A stretch of 64,000 bases of DNA from Mycolicibacterium arenosum (GCF_024320865.1 NZ_JANDBD010000002.1:496001-560000); one strand, 5' to 3'; counted from the first letter of the stretch, positions 16,977 through 26,641 are shown. The notes: generated from the letters alone by a model not told the origin. Program-made: numbers and translations.

Positions 16977-18380
16977 ATGGCAGTTCGCTCGTTCATCACC
17001 GCGGGAGCCGCATTCGCGACCGCAGGCATGGTCGCCCTGGTGCCGGCCATCGCTCCGCCGCTCGCCCCGCGCGACATCCAGGTGGTCAAGCAGACCGAGG
17101 CCCAGGTGAATCTGGCCGCCGCGCTGACCCTGACCGATCTCATCAACGTGTACTTCGGGGTGACGCCCCAGGGGGCCTACCCGACGAATCCGCCGACGCC
17201 GGACGACATCCTGTTACCGCCCGTCACCGGCGCGCCCGGCACGTCGGGCATTGCGGGTGTGCTCTACCAACTGCTCTACGCGCAGCAGGGCAGCTATGTG
17301 CCGGGGCAGGTCGGTCTGACGCAGTACTTCAACGGCGGCCTCGCCGCCTACATCCAGCTGATGCTGACGACCCAGAACACCGACCCCGACCAGGTCGACG
17401 GCATCAACGCCTTCTTCCAGGGCATCTCCGAACTGGTCCGGCTGTACCTCGTCACCAACAACACCGACCCCGATCAGGTCGCGGGTATCGACGCGTTCTT
17501 CGACGGCGGCACCAGTCAGTTGGCCTACGAGTACCTGGCGAGCGGCACCTCCGACCCGGATTCCCTGGAGTACCTCGACATCTTCTTCGGCCAGAACGAG
17601 GAGGAGGTGACCGGCGCGACCGGAGTCGTCTACAAGAGGCTCCGCGACGGCTTCACCGATCCGGTCCAGCAGGCGAACATCGACGCCTTCTTCACCGGTG
17701 GTGTCACATCGGTCGCCCAACTCCAGCTGCTGGCCGGTTTCCAGGACCCCCAGCAGCAGCAGGTGATCAACGACTTCTTCGGCGGCGGCGTCACCGAGGT
17801 GGCGAGAACCCAGATCCTGGCTCGCGTGTCGGACCCCAACCAGGCGGCGATCGTCAACGAGTTCTTCGACAACGGCATCTCGGGCGTCGTGCGCTATCTG
17901 CTCGCGGGCCCGGTGCCGGAGGATCCGACGCCGCCTCCGCCGGCACCGCCGATGCCGCTGATGAAGACGCTGGCGTTCTCCGCGCCCGAGGCGGAGGTCG
18001 CCGAGTCGACGCCCGAAGCGGAGCCGGAGGCGCCGAAGGCCGAGGCGTTCTCGGCACCGGACCCCGCGCCCGCACCGGCCCCCGCACCGGACCCCGCACC
18101 GGCGGCAGCACCCGGCGACGATCCCAAGCCGACCTTCACCGCCAAGATCCGAGAGGTCGAGGCGGAGGAGGAGACCGAGCCCGATGACGGCGGCGCCAAC
18201 AAGGTGGAGCCGGAGATCATCATCGAATCCGGTGGCGCCAAGCCGGGATCCGGCAGCTGGGGCATCCTCGGTGACATCGCCCAGGGGGTGCACGACGCCA
18301 TCGCGAACGCAGGCAAGCCCGCCACCCCCGCGTCGGACACCACCGGCGACGCCGACGGTGAGGGCGGCGGCGAAGGGTAA
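16977..18380 (+). CDS. Exported seven-repeat protein, tandem paralogue 3
   Basis: 467 residues. The ATG at 16977 follows GGAGGG by 7 bases and aligns with the start of paralogue 2, so it is preferred over an in-frame start at 16950. The N-terminus AVRSFITAGAAFATAGMVA is nearly identical to paralogue 2. Seven repeats occupy residues 107-314, with DP-Q at most unit boundaries and the terminal INEFFDNGISGVVRYLLAGP-type unit. The tail is Ala/Pro/Glu-rich, then AKIREVEAEEETEPDDGG and GSGSWGILGDIAQGVHDAIA. It has more regular repeats than its paralogues. Function unknown; the shared export signal and tail suggest the three act at the same cell-surface site. Confidence 0.8.
   Translation: MAVRSFITAGAAFATAGMVALVPAIAPPLAPRDIQVVKQTEAQVNLAAALTLTDLINVYFGVTPQGAYPTNPPTPDDILLPPVTGAPGTSGIAGVLYQLLYAQQGSYVPGQVGLTQYFNGGLAAYIQLMLTTQNTDPDQVDGINAFFQGISELVRLYLVTNNTDPDQVAGIDAFFDGGTSQLAYEYLASGTSDPDSLEYLDIFFGQNEEEVTGATGVVYKRLRDGFTDPVQQANIDAFFTGGVTSVAQLQLLAGFQDPQQQQVINDFFGGGVTEVARTQILARVSDPNQAAIVNEFFDNGISGVVRYLLAGPVPEDPTPPPPAPPMPLMKTLAFSAPEAEVAESTPEAEPEAPKAEAFSAPDPAPAPAPAPDPAPAAAPGDDPKPTFTAKIREVEAEEETEPDDGGANKVEPEIIIESGGAKPGSGSWGILGDIAQGVHDAIANAGKPATPASDTTGDADGEGGGEG
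17295..17918 (+). repeat. Seven in-frame degenerate repeats in paralogue 3
   Basis: Units of 28-30 residues with DPDQV or DPQQQ starts and FFDGG/FFTGG/FFGGG cores. Only unit four has an insert. Confidence 0.75.
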
Positions 18381-18422
18381 TCGCCGGGCCGTCTCGTCGG
18401 GCGGCTATGGCAGGGTGGCGCC

Positions 18423-19247
18423 ATGGCGATGCCCAACGATCTCGTTTTCGTGCGTCACGGCGAATCCGAGGCCAACATCGCCCAGCAAGCCGACAAACTC
18501 GGCCGGTTGAGCACCCGGCACGCCGAGATCTACGACCGTCCCGACTGGGAACAACGGCTGTCGACGCGCGGAATCGAGCAGGCGAAGCTCGCGGGGGCGT
18601 GGTTCGACCGGCACCTGGGCGGCGCCGCGTCGTTCGACTTCCGCTACTTCTCGCCGTTCCTGCGAACCAGGGAGACGGCTGCTCATCTCGGAGGTACCGA
18701 GTGCGGCGGCTGGATCATGGACGACCGCGTCGTCGAACGCAGTTGGGGGACCTACGGCGCGCTTCCCCGCGCCGAACGGAAACGCCGCTATGCGCTGGCC
18801 ATGAAGATGTACGGCCAATCACCCTGGTATACAAAGCTTCCCGGCGGGGAGAGTCGTTACGAGGTCAGCGATCGGTTTCGTGACTTCCAGGGCACGCTGC
18901 ATCGCGAAGCCGCAGGGCGGCGCGTGCTCGTCGTCACCCACGGGGACTTCATGGGCATCGCGCGGTACAACATCGAACGGCTGCTTCCCGAGGAGTTCGA
19001 GGTGATCGAGCGGGACAAGGCGCAGGACGTGAAGAACTGCGCGATCTTCCACTACTCGCGTATCAACCCCGCCGATCCCGCCGACGTTCGCGACAAGCTC
19101 AGCTTCCGGCGGCTGGTGAACCCCACCGACGTCGACAGCTCACCGTTCGACGGGCAGTGGGTGGAGTTGCCGCCGCGACGCAAGTTCACCGGGGCGGAGC
19201 TGCTGGCGCAGGCCGAGCGCGCGTCGCGCTTGCTCGACGACGAGTGA
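18423..19247 (+). CDS. Histidine phosphatase family protein
   Basis: 274 residues. It has the phosphoglycerate-mutase-type catalytic motif LVFVRHGESEAN (His12) and the second His region VVTHGDFMGI, plus RTRETAAHLG. These enzymes hydrolyse phosphate esters through a phospho-histidine. Length is somewhat above the minimal 200-residue fold, with a C-terminal extension ending in a charged helix. It starts 42 bp after repeat-protein gene 3 and may be read from the same transcript. Substrate unknown. Confidence 0.88.
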   Translation: MAMPNDLVFVRHGESEANIAQQADKLGRLSTRHAEIYDRPDWEQRLSTRGIEQAKLAGAWFDRHLGGAASFDFRYFSPFLRTRETAAHLGGTECGGWIMDDRVVERSWGTYGALPRAERKRRYALAMKMYGQSPWYTKLPGGESRYEVSDRFRDFQGTLHREAAGRRVLVVTHGDFMGIARYNIERLLPEEFEVIERDKAQDVKNCAIFHYSRINPADPADVRDKLSFRRLVNPTDVDSSPFDGQWVELPPRRKFTGAELLAQAERASRLLDDE

Positions 19248-19249
19248 GC

Positions 19250-19828
19250 TCAGGTGGCTGCGCGCTTCTTGCGCTTGATGCCGACGCTGCCCCACAGCGA
19301 GAAGCCGCGGATCGTGATGTGCGGAGCGCCGGGTGAGCCCGTCTCGTCGACGTGGTCGAACGCGCCCATCACACCGTGCCCGCGGACGTCGACGTTGACC
19401 TCGGGCGGCAGCAGGATGGTCTGACCGCCGAACACCGAGTAGGACTTGATCTCCACGTCGTGGCAGGTGAAGTCGGCGTAGCGCAGATCGATGACGCCCC
19501 CGCCGAACAGCGCCAGCGCGGTCAACCGCTTCGGGACGTTCCACCGGCCGCGCCGCTCGAATCCGCTCATGATCGCCAGCAGCAGGGTCGACGGTGCGGG
19601 GCGCACACCGCCGCAATCCCGCGACGACGACATGGCGCCGGGCAGATCGGCGCTCAGCCGATCGAGTTCGTCGTACGTCTGCGCGGCGTACGCCTTCGCG
19701 AGCCGATTCTCGTACTCGGGCATCTGGAGCCGCCCCTGCGATGCCGCCTCCGTCAGCAGTTGCGCCACCCGAATCCGGTCGGTGTCGGCAGCACGCATCG
19801 TGGAGTCGCGCGACGCTGGAGTGCTCAT
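19250..19828 (-). CDS. DUF1707 (SHOCT-like) domain protein
   Basis: 192 residues; two adjacent ATGs at 19831 and 19828 are both possible starts. The N-terminal DUF1707 motif reads MRAADTDRIRVAQLLTEAASQGRL and YENRLAKAYAAQTYDELDRLSADLP. The C-terminal half (YADFTCHDVEIKSYSVFGG, VNVDVRGHGVMGAFDH) forms a beta-rich segment like the cell-wall-active DUF2154 fold, ending in KRKKRAAT. This is the ortholog of M. tuberculosis Rv0966c by composition and place. Proteins of this type are thought to act near the membrane, but no reaction is known. Confidence 0.85.
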   Translation of the reverse strand: MSTPASRDSTMRAADTDRIRVAQLLTEAASQGRLQMPEYENRLAKAYAAQTYDELDRLSADLPGAMSSSRDCGGVRPAPSTLLLAIMSGFERRGRWNVPKRLTALALFGGGVIDLRYADFTCHDVEIKSYSVFGGQTILLPPEVNVDVRGHGVMGAFDHVDETGSPGAPHITIRGFSLWGSVGIKRKKRAAT

Positions 19829-19955
19829 CATCGACGAGCCTACGACTAACCCCGGCACATGCAAGGGCCTGGCCACATCCGTCACGGAATCCATAGACAT
19901 CGCGTTGCCCCGCCGTCGCGTTCGCACACCTCGCGTAACCGGAGTTACGGTCGCC

Positions 19956-20726
19956 TCACGACACCCAGCGCGGCGGGCGCTTCTCCAGGAACGCCATCAT
20001 GCCCTCGCGCGCTTCGTCCGAGACGAACAGCCGCGCCGACAGCTGCGTGAGGTCCTCGGCGTGCCGATCGAAGCCCTCGAGGATCGCCGCGGTGGTGAGC
20101 GCCTTGGATGCGGCGAGCCCCTGGGGCGAGCCCTTCGCGGTCTCGGCGGCCAGCGCCGCGACGGCCCCCGGCACGTCGTCGGTCGCCACGGTGATCAAGC
20201 CGATGCGCGCCGCCTCGTCGGCCCCGAACTTCTCGCCGGTGACGAAGTAGCGGCCCGCCGCTCGCGCGTCGAGCTTCGGCAGCAGGGTCAACGAGATGAT
20301 CGACGGCGCCACCCCGATGCGGGCCTCGGTCAACGCGAAGGTGCTCGCCGGCCCCGCGACGACGATGTCGCAGGCGCCCACCAGTCCCATGCCGCCCGCG
20401 CGCACGTTGCCGTCGATCGCACCGATGACGGGAACGGGCAACTCGAGGATCGACCGCAGCACGTGGGTCATCTCGCGCGCCCGATCGACGGCGAGATCGG
20501 CAGGGCCCGCGCCCTCGGACGATGAGGCCTCGCTGAGATCCGCTCCCGCGCAGAACGTCCTGCCGGTGTGCCCGAGCACGACGGCGCGCGCACCCGACGC
20601 CGCGGCATCGGCCAGCCCCTGACGCAGCTGCGTCACCAGCGCCGTGGAGAGCGCGTTGTGGTTGTGCGGCGAGTCGAGCACGAGCCGGGCGACGGCCCCG
20701 TCGAGGTTGTAGCGGACGAGCTGCAT
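19956..20726 (-). CDS. echA7: Enoyl-CoA hydratase/isomerase
   Basis: 256-residue crotonase-fold protein. The oxyanion-hole motifs are GRTFCAGADLSEA and GNVRAGGMGLVGACDIVV. It probably hydrates the unsaturated acyl-CoA made by the operon's dehydrogenases and carboxylase. It is the last gene of a six-gene minus-strand operon and its ATG overlaps the stop of fadE12 by one base (TGATG). The order matches M. tuberculosis Rv0971c-Rv0976c, hence the echA7 symbol. Confidence 0.9.
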   Translation of the reverse strand: MQLVRYNLDGAVARLVLDSPHNHNALSTALVTQLRQGLADAAASGARAVVLGHTGRTFCAGADLSEASSSEGAGPADLAVDRAREMTHVLRSILELPVPVIGAIDGNVRAGGMGLVGACDIVVAGPASTFALTEARIGVAPSIISLTLLPKLDARAAGRYFVTGEKFGADEAARIGLITVATDDVPGAVAALAAETAKGSPQGLAASKALTTAAILEGFDRHAEDLTQLSARLFVSDEAREGMMAFLEKRPPRWVS

Positions 20727-21883
20727 CAGTACGACCGGGGCAGGCCCAGCGAGGTCTGCGCGACGAAGTTCAGGATCATCTCGCGGCTCACCGGAGCGAT
20801 CCGCGCCAGCCGCGACGCCGTCAGCACCGAGGCGATGCCGTACTCCTTGGTCAGCCCGTTGCCGCCGAGTGACTGCACCGCCTGGTCGACGGCACGCACC
20901 GACGCCTCGCCCGCGGCGTACTTGGCCATGTTCGCCGCCTCGGCGGCGCCGCCGTCGTCACCGAGGTCGTAGAGCGTCGCCGCCTTCTGCATCATCAGCT
21001 TGGCGAGCTCGATCTCGATGTGGTTCTGCGCCAGGGGATGGGCGATGCCCTGGTGCGCGCCGATCGGCGTCTTCCATACCTGGCGGGTCTTGACGTACTC
21101 GGTGGCCTTGTGAATCGCGAAGCGGCCCATGCCGACTGCGCTGGCGGCGCCCATGATGCGCTCGGGGTTGAGGCCGGCGAACAGCTGCGCGATGGCCGCG
21201 TCCTCGGAGCCGACGAGAGCGTCCGACGGCAGCCGCACCTCGTCGAGGAAGAGCTGGAACTGGTTCTCCGGGCTGACGATCTCCATGTCGATCTTGGTCC
21301 ACGACATTCCGGGGGTGTCGGTGGGAACGACGAACAGCGCCGGCTTCAGGTTGCCGGTCTTGTGGTCCTCGGTGCGTCCGACGACGAGGACGGCCTGCGC
21401 CTGGTCGACGCCGGAGATGTAGACCTTCTGGCCGGACAGGATCCAGTCGCTGCCGTCGCGGCGCGCGGTGGTGGTGATGCGGTGGCTGTTCGACCCGGCG
21501 TCGGGTTCGGTGATCGCGAACGCCATCGTGATCGAGCCGTCGGCGATGCCGGGAATCCAGCGCTTCTTCTGCTCTTCGGTGCCGAACTTGCTGATGATCG
21601 TGCCGTTGATGGCGGGGGAGACCACCATGAGCAGCAGCGCGCCGCCGTTGGCCGACATCTCCTCCATCACCAGCGACAGCTCGTACATGCCCGCGCCGCC
21701 GCCACCGTACTCCTCGGGCAGATTGACGCCGATGAACCCGAGCCTGCCTGCCTCAGTCCACAATTCGGTGGTGTGCTCGCCGGCGCGCGCCTTCTCCAGG
21801 TAGTACTTCTCGCCGTAGCTGGCGGCGAACTGCGCGACGGCCTTGCGCAGTTCCTGCTGTTCCTCGGTCTCGATGAAGCTCAT
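20726..21883 (-). CDS. fadE12: Acyl-CoA dehydrogenase
   Basis: 385 residues from the ATG at 21883 (GGAGA upstream). FAD-dependent acyl-CoA dehydrogenase signature segments are AFAITEPDAGSNS and QSLGGNGLTKEYGIASVLTASRLARI. It makes an alpha,beta-unsaturated acyl-CoA. It lies 10 bp after accA2 and overlaps echA7. Two acyl-CoA dehydrogenases flank the carboxylase genes, as in the leucine or acyclic-terpene type pathways. Confidence 0.92.
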   Translation of the reverse strand: MSFIETEEQQELRKAVAQFAASYGEKYYLEKARAGEHTTELWTEAGRLGFIGVNLPEEYGGGGAGMYELSLVMEEMSANGGALLLMVVSPAINGTIISKFGTEEQKKRWIPGIADGSITMAFAITEPDAGSNSHRITTTARRDGSDWILSGQKVYISGVDQAQAVLVVGRTEDHKTGNLKPALFVVPTDTPGMSWTKIDMEIVSPENQFQLFLDEVRLPSDALVGSEDAAIAQLFAGLNPERIMGAASAVGMGRFAIHKATEYVKTRQVWKTPIGAHQGIAHPLAQNHIEIELAKLMMQKAATLYDLGDDGGAAEAANMAKYAAGEASVRAVDQAVQSLGGNGLTKEYGIASVLTASRLARIAPVSREMILNFVAQTSLGLPRSY

Positions 21884-21893
21884 GGGTTCTCCT

Positions 21894-23852
21894 CTAGGTG
21901 CTCTCGATGCGGGCGAGTACGGTTCCGACGTCGACCTGCTGGCCGGCATGGGTGTTCAGTTCGGCGAGCACACCGGCGGCGGGTGCGGTGATGGTGTGCT
22001 CCATCTTCATGGCCTCCAGCCAGATCAGCGGCTGGCCGGCCGTGACGGCGTCACCCGCGGCGGCGCCGACGCGGATCACCGAGCCGGGCATCGGCGCGAG
22101 CAGCGATCCCCGCGCGACGGCCGACGCGGGGTCCGGGTAGCGCGGCATCACGGTGAGCCGGACCGCGCCGTGCGGAGCGTCGACGAACACCTGGTCGCCG
22201 TAGCGGGCCACGTCGAAGCCGGATTCGACGCCGGCCACCGACAGCACCACCCGGTCGGGTGTGGCGGAGACGAGGCCGACGGTTTCGCCATCACGCAGTT
22301 CCAGCCGCCCGCGGGTGAAACGGTAGGCGACCTCGAGCTCAGCACCCGCGGCGTCGACGTAGGACTTGACCTGATACCCCGACGGCACGTTGCGCCAGCC
22401 GCTGGGCTGTCCGCGGAAAGCCCTGGCGTCGGCGGTGTTCCGGCTCGCGTCGGCCAGCGCGGCGGCCAAGGCGGCGAGCCGGGTGGCGCTCGGATCGGTC
22501 ACCGGAGCGGCCAGTTCGGCCAGTCCGTGGGTGTCGAAGAACGCGGTGTCGGTGGCACCTGCGAGGAACGCGGGGTGACGCAGCACGTTGACCAGCAGGT
22601 CGCGGTTGGTGGTGATGCCGTGCAGCCGCGTCCGCGTCAGCGCATCGGCGAGCACGGCGGCCGCCCGCTGCCGGGTGGGTGCGTACGAGATCACCTTGGC
22701 CAGCATGGGGTCGTAGAAGATCGACACCTCCGACCCGTCGACGACGCCGGAGTCCAGTCGGATCCCCGTGCGCGGGGTCAGCAGGTCGAACTCGGTGCGG
22801 GCACCCGGCACCTCGACGTGGTGCACGGGACCGGCCTGTGGCTGCCAGTTCTTTGCCGGATCCTCGGCGTAGAGCCGGACCTCGATCGAATGCCCATGCG
22901 CAGCAGGCGGTTCCGGGCTGAGTGCGCCGCCGGCGGCGACGTCCAGCTGCAGCGCCACCAGATCGAGACCCGTCGTCTCCTCGGTCACCGGGTGCTCCAC
23001 CTGCAGTCGGGTGTTCATCTCCAGGAAGTAGAAGTCGCCGTTCTCGTCGGCCATGAACTCCACAGTGCCCGCACCGGTGTAGTCGATCGCCTGCGCCGCG
23101 AGCCGCGCCGCGCGGAACAGCTTGTCGCGCATCCCGTCAACGCGTTCGACGAGCGGCGACGGGGCCTCCTCGATGATCTTCTGATGCCTGCGCTGAATCG
23201 AGCACTCCCGCTCGCCGACGGCCCACACGGTGCCGTGGGAGTCGGCCATCACCTGCACCTCGACGTGGTGACCGGATGCGAGATAGCGCTCGCAGAACAC
23301 CGTCGGATCGCCGAACGCCGACTGCGCTTCGCGCTGCGCGGCCTCCACCTGCTTGGGCAGTTCGCCGAGATCGCGGACGATTCGCATGCCGCGGCCACCA
23401 CCGCCCGCGGACGCCTTGATGAGCACCGGCAACTGCGCCTCGGTGACGGCGTCCGGGTCCAGTTCCTCGAGCACGGGCACACCCGCGGCGGACATCATCT
23501 TCTTGGCCTCGATCTTGGAGCCCATCGCCTGCACCGCGGCGACCGGTGGGCCGATCCACGTCAGTCCCGCGTCCTGCACCGCGGCCGCGAAATCGGCGTT
23601 CTCCGAGAGGAAGCCGTAGCCGGGGTGAATCGCGTCGGCCCCGGCGGCTCGCGCCGCGGCGATCACCTGTGCGGAGTCGAGGTAGCCGTTGCGGCCCTCG
23701 AGGCGCACCCGGACGTCGGCCTCCGCGACGTGCGGGCTCGCGGCGTCGGGATCGGTGTAGACGGCCACGGTGCCGATGCCGAGGCGACGGCACGTGCTGA
23801 ACACGCGGCGGGCGATCTCCCCGCGATTGGCAACCAGAACCTTTGTGATCAT
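21894..23852 (-). CDS. accA2: Acyl-CoA carboxylase alpha subunit (biotin carboxylase plus BCCP)
   Basis: 652 residues. The N-terminal biotin carboxylase domain starts ITKVLVANRGEIARRV, with the ATP-grasp glycine loop KASAGGGGRGMRIV and EMNTRLQVEHPVTEE. The C-terminal biotinyl carrier motif is EAMKMEH, with the biotin-accepting Lys at residue 616. It carboxylates biotin for transfer to an acyl-CoA by the beta subunit, encoded next door (10 bp gap). Orthologous by order to M. tuberculosis AccA2. The true acyl substrate is not settled by sequence. Confidence 0.95.
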   Translation of the reverse strand: MITKVLVANRGEIARRVFSTCRRLGIGTVAVYTDPDAASPHVAEADVRVRLEGRNGYLDSAQVIAAARAAGADAIHPGYGFLSENADFAAAVQDAGLTWIGPPVAAVQAMGSKIEAKKMMSAAGVPVLEELDPDAVTEAQLPVLIKASAGGGGRGMRIVRDLGELPKQVEAAQREAQSAFGDPTVFCERYLASGHHVEVQVMADSHGTVWAVGERECSIQRRHQKIIEEAPSPLVERVDGMRDKLFRAARLAAQAIDYTGAGTVEFMADENGDFYFLEMNTRLQVEHPVTEETTGLDLVALQLDVAAGGALSPEPPAAHGHSIEVRLYAEDPAKNWQPQAGPVHHVEVPGARTEFDLLTPRTGIRLDSGVVDGSEVSIFYDPMLAKVISYAPTRQRAAAVLADALTRTRLHGITTNRDLLVNVLRHPAFLAGATDTAFFDTHGLAELAAPVTDPSATRLAALAAALADASRNTADARAFRGQPSGWRNVPSGYQVKSYVDAAGAELEVAYRFTRGRLELRDGETVGLVSATPDRVVLSVAGVESGFDVARYGDQVFVDAPHGAVRLTVMPRYPDPASAVARGSLLAPMPGSVIRVGAAAGDAVTAGQPLIWLEAMKMEHTITAPAAGVLAELNTHAGQQVDVGTVLARIEST

Positions 23853-23862
23853 CAGTCGGTCC

Positions 23863-25458
23863 TCACATCCGGAAGACGCCGAAGTTCGACGTCCCCTCTA
23901 TCGGGCCGTTGGCGATGGCGGACAGGCACATCCCCAGGACCGTCCGGGTGTCGCGCGGGTCGATGACGCCGTCGTCGTACAGCCGCCCGGACAGGAACAT
24001 CGGCAGCGACTCGGCGTCGATCTGCGCCTCCACAGCAGCCCGGAGCGCCGCGTCTGCGTCCTCGTCGACGGTCTGGCCGCGGGCTTCGGCGGCCGCGCGG
24101 CTGACGATCGACAGCACGCCCGCGAGCTGTGTCCCGCCCATGACCGCCGACTTCGCGCTGGGCCACGCGAACAGGAAGCGCGGATCGTAGGCCCTGCCGC
24201 ACATGCCGTAGTGGCCCGCCCCGTAGGACGCGCCGATCAGCAGCGACAGATGCGGGACGGTCGAGTTGGAGACGGCGTTGATCATCATCGAACCGTGCTT
24301 GATCATCCCGCCCTCCTCGTACTTGCGGCCGACCATGTAGCCGGTTGTGTTGTGCAGGAACAGAAGTGGAGTATCCGACCGGTTCGCCAGCTGAATGAAC
24401 TGGGTGGCCTTCTGCGATTCCTCGCTGAACAGCACGCCGCGTGCGTTGGCGAGGATGCCGATGGGGTAGCCGTGCAGCGTGGCCCAGCCGGTCACCAGGG
24501 AGCCGCCGTAGAGCGGCTTGAACTCGTCGAAGTCCGAGCCGTCGACGATCCTCGCGATCACGTCGCGCGGGTCGAACGGGATCCGCAGATCGGCGGGCAC
24601 GATGCCGATGAGCTCGTCCGCGTCGAACAGCGGATCGGTCACCGGACCGGGTGCCGGCCCCTGCTTGCGCCAGTTCAGCCGCGCGACGATGCGACGGCCG
24701 ATCCGGATCGCGTCGAGTTCGTCGATCGCGAAGTAGTCACCGAGACCCGATGTACGGGCGTGCATCTCGGCACCGCCCAGCGACTCGTCGTCGGCTTCCT
24801 CGCCGGTGGCCATCTTCACCAGCGGCGGGCCTGCCAGGAAGACCTTGGACCGCTCCTTGATCATCACGACGTGATCGGACATGCCGGGGATGTAGGCGCC
24901 GCCCGCGGTGGAGTTGCCGAACACCAGGGCGACGGTCGGAATCCCCGCGGCGGACAGCCGGGTGAGGTCCCGGAACATGGCCCCGCCGGGGATGAAGATC
25001 TCCTTCTGCGTCGGCAGGTCGGCGCCGCCCGACTCGACCATCGAGATCACCGGAAGCCGGTTCTCCATCGCGATCTGGTTGGCGCGCAGGATCTTCTTCA
25101 GCGTCCACGGATTGCTGGTGCCGCCCTTGACCGTGGGGTCGTTGGACACGATGAGGCACTCGACCCCCTCGACGGCGCCGATGCCGACCACCACGCTGGC
25201 GCCGACGGTGAAGTCGGTGCCCCACGCCGCGAGCGGGCTCAGTTCCAGGAAAGGCGAATCCGGGTCCAGCAGCATCTCGATGCGCTCACGTGCGGTGAGC
25301 TTGCCGCGGTCGTGATGCCGCTTGACGTACTTCTCGCCACCACCCGCCAGCGCCTTGGCGTGTTCGGTGTCGAGTTCGGCGAGCTTGGCCGACATGACCT
25401 CCGCCGCTTCGGTGTAGGCGGCCGACCGCGTGTCAATTGACGACCCCAACTCGGTCAT
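23863..25458 (-). CDS. accD2: Acyl-CoA carboxylase beta subunit (carboxyltransferase)
   Basis: 531 residues with the N- and C-terminal carboxyltransferase domains. Visible signatures are LLDPDSPFLELSPLAAWG, GGAYIPGMSDHVVM and GASYGAGHYGMCGRAYDPRF. The length and the GAGHYGM segment resemble methylcrotonyl- or geranyl-CoA carboxylase beta subunits more than propionyl-CoA carboxylase. It pairs with AccA2. Expected substrate is a branched unsaturated acyl-CoA (inference). Confidence 0.94.
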   Translation of the reverse strand: MTELGSSIDTRSAAYTEAAEVMSAKLAELDTEHAKALAGGGEKYVKRHHDRGKLTARERIEMLLDPDSPFLELSPLAAWGTDFTVGASVVVGIGAVEGVECLIVSNDPTVKGGTSNPWTLKKILRANQIAMENRLPVISMVESGGADLPTQKEIFIPGGAMFRDLTRLSAAGIPTVALVFGNSTAGGAYIPGMSDHVVMIKERSKVFLAGPPLVKMATGEEADDESLGGAEMHARTSGLGDYFAIDELDAIRIGRRIVARLNWRKQGPAPGPVTDPLFDADELIGIVPADLRIPFDPRDVIARIVDGSDFDEFKPLYGGSLVTGWATLHGYPIGILANARGVLFSEESQKATQFIQLANRSDTPLLFLHNTTGYMVGRKYEEGGMIKHGSMMINAVSNSTVPHLSLLIGASYGAGHYGMCGRAYDPRFLFAWPSAKSAVMGGTQLAGVLSIVSRAAAEARGQTVDEDADAALRAAVEAQIDAESLPMFLSGRLYDDGVIDPRDTRTVLGMCLSAIANGPIEGTSNFGVFRM

Positions 25459-25486
25459 ACGCGCTCCGCTCCGCTTCTCGCTCGTG

Positions 25487-26641
25487 TCATGACTGGTAGC
25501 CCAGCGTCTTGGCCGCCAGGCTCGTCATGATCTCGGTGGTGCCGCCGCCGATACCGAGGATGCGCATGTCGCGGTACTGCCGCTCGATCTCGGATTCGGC
25601 CATGTACCCCATGCCGCCGAACAGTTGGACGCCCGCGTTCGCGACCCATTCGCCGGCTTCGACGGCGGTGTTTTTCGCGAAGCAGACCTCGGTGATGAGG
25701 TTGGTGTCACCCGCGAGCTGGCGCTCCACCAGGTGCCGTGTGTAGACGCGCGCGACGTCGACCTTGCGCGCCATCTCGGCCAGGGTGTTCTGCACCGACT
25801 GCCGCGAGATCAGCGGACGCCCGAACGTCTCACGGTTGCGGCACCACTCGACGGTCAGGTCCAGGCAGCGCTGTGCGCTCGAATACGCTTGTGCGGCAAG
25901 GCCGACGCGTTCCGAGACGAACGCGGCGGCGATCTGGAGGAACCCCGAGTTCTCCGGCCCGATCAGGTTGGCGACCGGGACCCGGACGTCGGCGTAGGAG
26001 AGTTCGGCGGTGTCGCTGGATCGCCAGCCCATCTTCTCGAGCTTGCGGGACACCTCGAACCCCGGTGTGCCCTTGTCGACGACGATCAGCGAGATGCCCG
26101 CGGCGCCCGGCCCGCCGGTCCGCGCGGCGGTGACGACGAAGTCGGCGCGCACTCCGGAGGTGATGTAGGTCTTCGCGCCGTTGATGATGTAGTCGTCGCC
26201 GTCGCGAACCGCTTTCGTGGTCAGGTGCCCGACGTCGGAGCCGCCACCCGGCTCGGTGATGGCCAGCGAGCCGATCTTCTCGCCGCGCAGCGTCGGCCGC
26301 ACGTAGGTCTCGATGAGCCGCTCGTCACCGGAGGCGATCATGTGCGGCACCGCGATTCCGCACGTGAAAAGGGAGGCGAAGACACCGCCGGGGACGCCGG
26401 CTTGGTGCAGCTCCTCGCAGATGACGACGGCATCGACCGCGTCGCCGTCACCGCCGCCGTACGCCTCCGAGAACTGGGCGCCGAGCAGGCCGGCCTCGCC
26501 GGCCTTAAGATGCAGCTCGCGGGGCAGGTCGCCACTGCGCTCCCACTCGTAGACGTTCGGTAGGATCTCGCGATCGGCGAAGTCGCGCACCGTCTTTCGC
26601 AGGGCCTCGCGCTCGGGTGTGGTCCAGATGCTCGTACTCAC
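25487..26641 (-). CDS. fadE13: Acyl-CoA dehydrogenase
   Basis: 384 residues. The GTG at 26641 follows GGAGG by 7 bases and overlaps the upstream stop as GTGA; the longer upstream frame is read-through of the neighbouring gene. Acyl-CoA dehydrogenase motifs are LAITEPGGGSDVGHL and GVQLFGGMGYMAESEIERQYRD. It resembles citronellyl-CoA/isovaleryl-type dehydrogenases. It lies in the middle of the accA2/accD2 operon. Confidence 0.92.
   Translation of the reverse strand: MSTSIWTTPEREALRKTVRDFADREILPNVYEWERSGDLPRELHLKAGEAGLLGAQFSEAYGGGDGDAVDAVVICEELHQAGVPGGVFASLFTCGIAVPHMIASGDERLIETYVRPTLRGEKIGSLAITEPGGGSDVGHLTTKAVRDGDDYIINGAKTYITSGVRADFVVTAARTGGPGAAGISLIVVDKGTPGFEVSRKLEKMGWRSSDTAELSYADVRVPVANLIGPENSGFLQIAAAFVSERVGLAAQAYSSAQRCLDLTVEWCRNRETFGRPLISRQSVQNTLAEMARKVDVARVYTRHLVERQLAGDTNLITEVCFAKNTAVEAGEWVANAGVQLFGGMGYMAESEIERQYRDMRILGIGGGTTEIMTSLAAKTLGYQS

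Noticed and set aside
12974..18380. Repeat-protein trio as PE/PPE or PE_PGRS genes
   Set aside because: No PE or PPE N-terminal motif and no GGA-GGN glycine repeats; the repeat unit is FFDGG-based.
21843..23966. 707-residue plus-strand open frame opposite accA2
   Set aside because: Antisense shadow of a clear biotin carboxylase gene; no recognisable domain.
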